From an uncultured Hyphomicrobiales bacterium (GTDB lineage: Bacteria > Pseudomonadota > Alphaproteobacteria > Rhizobiales > Beijerinckiaceae): 12,184 nt of DNA. This document shows positions 6,876 through 12,184 of the stretch, one piece after another. The notes under the pieces are model-generated. The model saw nothing but the letters and a program-made list of their open reading frames with translations, ran no database searches and had not been told where the DNA came from. The stretch spans positions 1 to 12,184 of the forward strand of contig CAIXDD010000387.1 in NCBI GenBank assembly GCA_903918155.1. Direction: 5' to 3'. The position numbers and the translations under genes were made by a program. Within the stretch, counting starts at the first letter, position 1. Each line of letters begins with the position of its first letter.

Positions 6876-7658
6876 TCAAGCCAGGGCGGCGGACAAGGCC
6901 CTGGCGAAAGCGGCGGGCTGCTCGACCTGGGGAAAATGCCCCGCGCCCGCGATGGTCTCGAATGTGGCGCCGGAAATGAGGCCTGCATAGGCCTTTCCAT
7001 ACGCCGGGGTCACGACGCCGTCCTTTTCGCCCCAGATCACATGGGTGGGGACGCCGATGCGGTGCAGGCGATGCCGCAGCTTCGGATTGTGCATATAGGG
7101 CTCCCAGCAGAAGCGGGCGAAGCTCTCCATATTGCGCGCGACGATGGTCAGGGCCGCGTCGGGCCAGGAGCTGAAATCGCGCACGCCCTTCTCGGGATCG
7201 GCCCATTTGAGCGCGGCCACCTTGGCGGGATGCTGGACCCAGACGTCCTGGATGTCCACGTCCGTGGGGCCGCCGAGCTTCACGCCGAACGCATCCACGA
7301 GAATGAGTTTCGAGAAGCGGGAATCGTCCTTGGTGGCCATTTCGGCCGCGATCCAGCCGCCCAGCGAAAAGCCGACCAGCGCGGCGTCGCGCAGGTCCAG
7401 CCGCTCGACCAGATCGAGCATCACATAGGCGTGATCGTCGGGATGGGTGACCCAATCGGGGCGGGCGGAACGGCCGAATCCCGGCGGATAGGCGATGACG
7501 ACCTTGCGGGTTTTGGCCAGCTCGTCGATGAAGGGAAGGTCGGCCTCCCACGCTTCTTCGCTCGGCAGGATGAGGATGGGGGCTCCGGAGCCGCGGATGT
7601 CGACCTCGATATCGACGCCATGAACGTTGACGACGCTTCCCGCGCGCTCGAAAGACAT
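6876..7658 (-). CDS. Alpha/beta hydrolase, first gene of the LLM operon
   Basis: A 260-residue alpha/beta hydrolase, cytoplasmic (no signal peptide). Expected triad: S98 in GFSLGG (96-101), D213 in IWGEKDGVV (208-216) and H241 in GAGHFPQVEQP (238-248). The region normally carrying the HG oxyanion motif reads LILPSEEAWEADLPF (29-43), without the His-Gly. YPPGFGRS (57-64) matches the usual D-x-x-G-x-G-x-S turn loosely. It is not a close relative of the other hydrolase in this operon: elbow and oxyanion regions differ. The start is ATG 7658, with GAGGAGGAAGG shortly upstream; the longer frame to 7772 runs into the promoter region. It is the leader gene of the operon, 49 bases before LLM. Substrate unknown; lactone, ester or C-C cleavage are all possible. 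Confidence 0.9.
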   Translation of the reverse strand: MSFERAGSVVNVHGVDIEVDIRGSGAPILILPSEEAWEADLPFIDELAKTRKVVIAYPPGFGRSARPDWVTHPDDHAYVMLDLVERLDLRDAALVGFSLGGWIAAEMATKDDSRFSKLILVDAFGVKLGGPTDVDIQDVWVQHPAKVAALKWADPEKGVRDFSSWPDAALTIVARNMESFARFCWEPYMHNPKLRHRLHRIGVPTHVIWGEKDGVVTPAYGKAYAGLISGATFETIAGAGHFPQVEQPAAFARALSAALA

Positions 7659-7735
7659 GCCCGTCCTTCCTCCTCTTCGTTTCCCCGCCCGCTTGTCCGC
7701 GGACCCTGTTCCCGCTCGCGCGGCGCGCGGGGGCT

Positions 7736-7752
7736 TGTATTTTAGTCCTACA
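7736..7752. promoter_or_regulatory. Dyad TGTA-N9-TACA, possible operator of the LLM operon
   Basis: TGTATTTTAGTCCTACA is a 17-base sequence with inverted TGTA ends in an otherwise very GC-rich spacer. It contains a T-N11-A core as in LysR-type sites and covers the best -10 box of the operon. No regulator gene lies in the window to assign to it. Confidence 0.35.
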
Positions 7753-7767
7753 CGATCAATTCGGCCA
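7739..7767 (-). promoter_or_regulatory. Possible promoter of the hydrolase-LLM-hydrolase-reductase operon
   Basis: On the minus strand, TAAAAT (7744-7739) matches 5 of 6 bases of a -10 box, and TGGCCG 17 bases upstream (7767-7762) matches only 3 of 6. The good -10 with a poor -35 and an overlapping dyad fits a promoter that needs an activator. The leader to ATG 7658 would be about 75 bases. Confidence 0.4.
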
Positions 7768-7786
7768 CGCAAACCGCACGCTGCGT

Positions 7787-8950
<1,164 letters not shown>

Positions 8951-9007
8951 TTTCGCTCCCGGGCGGCCGGGGCCGATGACGCTCGACGCGGACGCTCTTG
9001 CAAAGCG

Positions 9008-9036
9008 CTTGTATCGGGACGGGGAGCGGGGTTCAA
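9008..9036 (-). promoter_or_regulatory. Likely ribB promoter
   Basis: TTGAAC (9036-9031) and TACAAG (9013-9008), both read on the minus strand, are exactly 17 bases apart and match 4 of 6 bases each. They lie about 60 bases before the ribB start. It is the best sigma-70-like pair in this divergent region. Confidence 0.4.
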
Positions 9037-9096
9037 GGGCCGCAGCTTGCGCGATGCGTCGATGGGCTTAGTGTCCCCTTGCGCGAAACGTCGCGC

Positions 9097-9114
9097 CCCG
9101 CCGCCCGCGGCGGG
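9097..9114 (+). other. GC hairpin in the receptor leader
   Basis: CCCGCCGC and GCGGCGGG pair perfectly around two bases, 22 bases before ATG 9137 and just ahead of its GAGGAG ribosome binding site. It may stabilise the mRNA end or affect initiation. Chance in GC-rich DNA is also possible. Confidence 0.3.
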
Positions 9115-9136
9115 AAAGCCGGAGGAGCCGAGGAGC

Positions 9137-10240
9137 ATGACGACGACACTTTCCCGCCTTTCGCGCCGCATGCGGGCGCGCCCCGCCGCGCTGGCGCTCG
9201 CGCCGCTGGCGATCCTGACGAGCGCATCGACCATCGGATGGGCCGCGCTCGCGCCAGCGAGCGCCCAGGAAGGCGGGGAGCCTTTCTATAAGGGCCGGAA
9301 GATCGACATCGTGATCGGGTTCACCGTGGGCGGGGGCTATGACGCCTATGCGCGCATCCTCGCCCGCCATATGGGCGAGCATATCGCCGGCAGGCCGACG
9401 CTCGTGCCGCGCAACATGACGGGCGCCGGCAGCCGCGTGGCGGCGAATTACGTCTTTTCCGTCGCGCCGAAGGACGGGACCGTGATGGGGATCGCCGACC
9501 AGTCGATCCCGCTCGAACAGGCGCTCGGCGATTCCGGCATCAAGTTCGACTCGCGCGAGTTCCAATGGATCGGCAACGTCATCGCCGACAACAATATCGT
9601 CGCCACCTGGCATGCGACGCCCATCAAGACCATCGCCGACGCGCAGCGCCTCGAATCCACCATGGGCGCGACGGGCTACAACACGTCGGCGCAATATCCC
9701 ACCGTGCTGAACCAGACCATCGGCACGAAGTTCAAGGTGATCCTCGGCTATCCCGGCGGCAATGAGGTGAATCTCGCCATGGAGCGCGGCGAAGTTCAGG
9801 GCCGCGGCTCCAACGCCTGGGCCTCCTACAAGAGCACGAAGCCCGACTGGGTGCGCGAGGGCAAGATCAACATTCTCGCGCAGGTGGGCCTCAAGCGGGC
9901 GAGCGACCTGCCCGACACGCCGCTGTTGCAGGACCTGACCGCCAATGAGCAGGACAAGGCGGCCCTGCGCCTGCTGTCGGCGCCCACCGCCATCGGCCGC
10001 CCCTTCTTCGCCCCGCCCGGCACGCCGGCCGAGCGCGTGAAGATCCTGCGCGCGGCCTTCGACGCCACGATGAAGGACAAGGGCTTCCTCGACGAGGCCG
10101 GAAAAGGCGCGATGGACGTCAATCCCGTATCGGGCGAGGACCTGCAGAAGATCGTCGCCGACATCATCGACGCGCCGGAGGCGGTGAAGAAGCGCCTCGC
10201 CGAAATGCTAGCCGTGATGGATCGCGAGAAGAGCAAATAA
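9137..10240 (+). CDS. Periplasmic TctC/Bug-like substrate-binding protein (divergent subtype)
   Basis: A 367-residue receptor of the tripartite tricarboxylate transporter type, which captures small carboxylates in the periplasm. A Sec-like signal occupies about 1-43: basic start, hydrophobic core from about 17, and the likely cleavage site after PASA. The mature part begins with YKGRKIDIVIGFTVGGGYDA (51-70), the equivalent of the VPFxPGGGxD motif of Bug proteins but with GF-TVGGGYDAY wording; PRNMTGAGSRVAANYVF (91-107) and PKDGTVMGI (111-119) follow. This marks a subtype distinct from the receptor at 10313-11329. ATG 9137 has GAGGAG directly upstream; the longer open frame upstream is antisense to ribB. 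It is divergent from ribB and followed by a strong terminator, so it is a single-gene unit. No TctA or TctB permease gene is in the window. Ligand unknown. Confidence 0.87.
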   Translation: MTTTLSRLSRRMRARPAALALAPLAILTSASTIGWAALAPASAQEGGEPFYKGRKIDIVIGFTVGGGYDAYARILARHMGEHIAGRPTLVPRNMTGAGSRVAANYVFSVAPKDGTVMGIADQSIPLEQALGDSGIKFDSREFQWIGNVIADNNIVATWHATPIKTIADAQRLESTMGATGYNTSAQYPTVLNQTIGTKFKVILGYPGGNEVNLAMERGEVQGRGSNAWASYKSTKPDWVREGKINILAQVGLKRASDLPDTPLLQDLTANEQDKAALRLLSAPTAIGRPFFAPPGTPAERVKILRAAFDATMKDKGFLDEAGKGAMDVNPVSGEDLQKIVADIIDAPEAVKKRLAEMLAVMDREKSK

Positions 10241-10261
10241 GCGCGGCGCTTTCCGCCCATT

Positions 10262-10290
10262 AAAAAAGGCCCCGCCGGGCGGGGCCTTTT
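10262..10290. terminator. Bidirectional intrinsic terminator
   Basis: AAAAGGCCCCGCC (10264-10276) and GGCGGGGCCTTTT (10278-10290) are perfect inverted repeats around one base. Read on the plus strand, a GC stem ends in TTTT after the receptor ending at 10240. Read on the minus strand, the same stem is followed by six U after the receptor ending at 10313. It is placed exactly between convergent genes. Confidence 0.9.
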
Positions 10291-10312
10291 CGTTGCGCGC
10301 AGCGGCGCGGGA

Positions 10313-11329
10313 TCACTGGATGGCGATCTTCGCCTTTTCCACGATCTCGGCCCAGCGCCTGGTCTCCGTCTCGATATGGGCGCGGAATTGCGCGGGCGTC
10401 ATGGTCCAGGGCTCCGCGCCGTCGCGATCGAGCGCCTCGATCATCGCCTTGTCGCTCATCGCCTTGCCGACCTGCTCGTTCAGCTTGGCGACGATGTCGG
10501 CGGGCGTGCCCGCCGGCGCCACGAGGCCGTACCATTGCGAGGCCTCGAAGCCCGGCACGCCCGCCTCCGCGATGGTGGGAATGTCCTTGGCCGAGGGCAG
10601 GCGCGTGAGGCTCGCCGTGCCCAGCGCGCGCAGCGTGCCCGCGCGCACATGCGGCAGAACCGCAGGGCCGCCCGTCATCATCAGCTGGATCTGGCCCGAC
10701 AGGAGATCGTTCACCGCCGGCGACGTGCCGCGATAGGGCACATGCACCATTTCGGTTCCCGTGGCGACCATGAAGGCGGCGGTGGCGATATGGGCCGCGC
10801 TGCCGTTGCCGCCCGTGCCGTAATTCAGCTTGCCGGGATTCTTCTTCGCGTAAGCGATCAGCTCCTTCACGTCGTTCACCGGCAGGGAGGGATGAACGAC
10901 CATGATGTTATGCACCTTGGCGAGCATGCCCAGATGTTCGAAGCTCTTGATGGGATCGTATTGCATGCCCTTGTAAAGCGAGGGGTTCACGCTCAGCGTG
11001 CCGATATGGCCCATGCCGATCGTGTAGCCGTCGGGCGCCGCGCGCGCGATCTGCACGCTGCCCACGCCGCCGCCGGCGCCGGGACGATTCTCCACCGTCA
11101 CGCTCTGTCCCCAGGCTTCGGTGAATTTCTGGCCGATGATGCGCGCCAGAATGTCGGTCGAACCGCCGGGCGTGAAAGGCACCACCAGCATCATGCCCTT
11201 GTTGGGCCAGGCGCCCTGCGCGAAGGCGCGCGCGCCGGGCAGGCCGCCCGCCAGACCGGAGCCCAGGGCCGCCCCCATGGCGGCGCCGGCTCGAACCAGA
11301 ACGCCGCGACGATCCATCCGTTCAGTCAT
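10313..11329 (-). CDS. Bug/TctC-type tripartite tricarboxylate transporter receptor with Tat-like signal
   Basis: A 338-residue periplasmic carboxylate receptor of the classical Bug type. Residues 1-38 are a twin-arginine-like signal: MDRRGVLVRAG (5-15), hydrophobic stretch, cleavage near AFAQ (35-38). The mature protein follows the family text: WPNKGMMLVVPFTPGGSTDI (41-60) with the carboxylate-binding loop, ENRPGAGGGVG soon after, then YGTGGNGSAAHIA, VHVPYRGTSPAVNDLLSGQI and GLVAPAGTP. The start is ATG 11329: GGGAG lies six bases upstream, whereas ATG two codons earlier touches the same site and is too close. It is on the same strand as mmsA, 78 bases downstream of it, and ends at the shared terminator. 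No membrane subunits are in the window. A link to a substrate yielding propionyl-CoA or malonate-semialdehyde-type intermediates is inferred only from mmsA. Confidence 0.92.
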   Translation of the reverse strand: MTERMDRRGVLVRAGAAMGAALGSGLAGGLPGARAFAQGAWPNKGMMLVVPFTPGGSTDILARIIGQKFTEAWGQSVTVENRPGAGGGVGSVQIARAAPDGYTIGMGHIGTLSVNPSLYKGMQYDPIKSFEHLGMLAKVHNIMVVHPSLPVNDVKELIAYAKKNPGKLNYGTGGNGSAAHIATAAFMVATGTEMVHVPYRGTSPAVNDLLSGQIQLMMTGGPAVLPHVRAGTLRALGTASLTRLPSAKDIPTIAEAGVPGFEASQWYGLVAPAGTPADIVAKLNEQVGKAMSDKAMIEALDRDGAEPWTMTPAQFRAHIETETRRWAEIVEKAKIAIQ

Positions 11330-11335
11330 CTTCAT

Positions 11336-11340
11336 CTCCC
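11336..11340 (-). promoter_or_regulatory. Ribosome binding site fixing the receptor start
   Basis: GGGAG on the minus strand lies six bases before ATG 11329. The earlier in-frame ATG (11335) overlaps its edge, so the later one is preferred. Confidence 0.55.
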
Positions 11341-11346
11341 TTCGCA

Positions 11347-11360
11347 GCGTCCATGGACGC
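11347..11360. repeat. 14-base perfect palindrome in the mmsA-receptor gap
   Basis: GCGTCCATGGACGC reads the same on both strands and lies 18 bases before the receptor start in the 78-base gap after mmsA. It could be an operator half-pair or a small mRNA hairpin. It has no T-run and does not look like a terminator. Confidence 0.3.
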
Positions 11361-11407
11361 CCCGGCCCCATAGATGAGGCATCCGCCGACGATTGCAACC
11401 ATGTCCG

Positions 11408-12184
11408 TCAGCGCATGGTGGGGATCGTGAAGCTCGCCCCGTCGCGCACGCCGCCCGGCCAGCGGGAGGTGACCGTCTTCGTGCGCGTGTAGAAGCGGAT
11501 CGAATCCGGCCCATGCTGGTTGAGGTCGCCGAAGGCCGAGCGCTTCCAGCCGCCGAATGTGTAATAGGCGATGGGCACGGGGATCGGCACGTTGACGCCG
11601 ACCATGCCCACCTGCACGCGGGCGCAGAAATCGCGCGCCGCGTCGCCGTCGCGGGTGAAGACGGAAACACCGTTGCCATATTCGTGCTCGTCGCACATGC
11701 GCAGCGCCGTCTCGTAATCGGGGGCGCGCGCGACGGACAAGACGGGGCCGAAGATCTCCTCCCGATAGATGCGCATGTCCGTGGTCACGCGGTCGAACAG
11801 GCAGCCGCCGAGAAAGAAGCCGTCCTCATAGCCCTGCATGCGGAAGCCGCGGCCGTCCACGGCGAGCTGCGCGCCCTCGCGCACGCCCAGCTCGACGTAA
11901 TCGCGCACGCGCTCCAGATGGGCGCGGGTGACCAGCGGGCCGAAATCCGCGCTGGAATCGGTGGAGGGGCCGATCTTCAGCGCCTCGACGCGCGGAGCGA
12001 GGCGGCGCACCAATTCGTCCGCCGTTCCCTCGCCCACGGGCACCGCCACCGACACGGCCATGCAGCGCTCGCCCGCCGATCCGTAGCCCGCGCCCAGAAG
12101 CGCGTCGACCGCCTGATCCATATCGGCGTCGGGCAGGATGACGAGATGGTTCTTGGCACCGCCGAAACATTGCGCGCGCTTGCC
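11408..12184 (-). CDS. mmsA: Methylmalonate-semialdehyde dehydrogenase (CoA-acylating), C-terminal 258 residues
   Basis: Oxidises methylmalonate (or malonate) semialdehyde with NAD+ and CoA to propionyl-CoA (or acetyl-CoA), in valine, thymine, inositol and related breakdown. The N-terminal part lies beyond base 12184; the visible frame opens mid-protein with GKRAQCFGGAKNHLVILPDA, the MmsA version of the aldehyde dehydrogenase core. The catalytic Cys follows in GSAGERCMAVSVAVPVG, and the family-typical EEIFGPVLSV and FGGWKRSAFGDLNQHG are present. GERCMA and KRAQCFGGAKNH distinguish MmsA from ordinary NAD aldehyde dehydrogenases. The C-terminus (FTIPTMR) is normal, so the gene is cut only by the window edge. 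It precedes a Bug receptor gene on the same strand by 78 bases. Confidence 0.95.
   Translation of the reverse strand, partial: GKRAQCFGGAKNHLVILPDADMDQAVDALLGAGYGSAGERCMAVSVAVPVGEGTADELVRRLAPRVEALKIGPSTDSSADFGPLVTRAHLERVRDYVELGVREGAQLAVDGRGFRMQGYEDGFFLGGCLFDRVTTDMRIYREEIFGPVLSVARAPDYETALRMCDEHEYGNGVSVFTRDGDAARDFCARVQVGMVGVNVPIPVPIAYYTFGGWKRSAFGDLNQHGPDSIRFYTRTKTVTSRWPGGVRDGASFTIPTMR

Noticed and set aside
8951..9136. FMN riboswitch upstream of ribB
   Set aside because: The conserved RFN blocks could not be found in the 186-base leader region on the minus strand.
9137..9268. Tat signal on the first receptor
   Set aside because: SRRMRA lacks the hydrophobic residues expected after the twin Arg; an ordinary Sec signal fits better.

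Overview
The window is a GC-rich stretch of bacterial chromosome. It most likely comes from an alphaproteobacterium, probably Hyphomicrobiales/Rhizobiales. The basis is the gene repertoire (HrcA, an RibB fused to a degenerate RibA-like domain, several Bug/TctC-type receptors) and wording of the translated proteins that I recognise from that group; no 16S or tRNA gene is present to confirm it. Coding density is high. The start of lepA and most of mmsA are cut by the window edges. I see no rRNA, tRNA, CRISPR array, insertion sequence or prophage gene, and no gap between genes exceeds 190 bases.

Layout. (1) 1-1255, minus strand: the first codons of lepA (translation GTPase) and hrcA (heat-shock repressor), separated by a strong GC hairpin. 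(2) 1400-3810, plus strand: glutaryl-CoA dehydrogenase (gcdH) and a family III CoA-transferase. Together they look like a two-gene glutarate activation and oxidation module. (3) 3829-7658, minus strand: a tight four-gene operon, in transcription order alpha/beta hydrolase, luciferase-like (LLM) flavin monooxygenase, second alpha/beta hydrolase (start and stop overlap as ATGA), and a VanB/phthalate-dioxygenase-reductase-type FMN/[2Fe-2S] oxidoreductase. (4) 7787-8950, minus strand: a RibB fused to a RibA-like domain that has lost its zinc ligands. (5) 9137-10240, plus strand: a periplasmic TctC/Bug-like receptor ending at a bidirectional terminator shared with (6) 10313-11329, minus strand: a second, classical Bug receptor with a Tat-type signal. 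(7) 11408-12184, minus strand: CoA-acylating methylmalonate-semialdehyde dehydrogenase (mmsA), partial.

How it may work together. Regions 3-7 read as a catabolic island for an organic acid or a cyclic/aromatic compound. Receptors would capture a carboxylate in the periplasm, and a flavin-dependent oxygenase would insert oxygen. Two hydrolases could then open the product, and acyl-CoA enzymes would feed the pieces into central metabolism. A riboflavin-pathway gene directly upstream of an FMN-dependent oxygenase operon is the most suggestive association. The substrate cannot be read from the sequence. The reductase belongs to a family that normally serves Rieske oxygenases, yet no Rieske oxygenase gene is present here, so the electron acceptor is open. 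The four-gene operon is the best candidate for an undescribed pathway.
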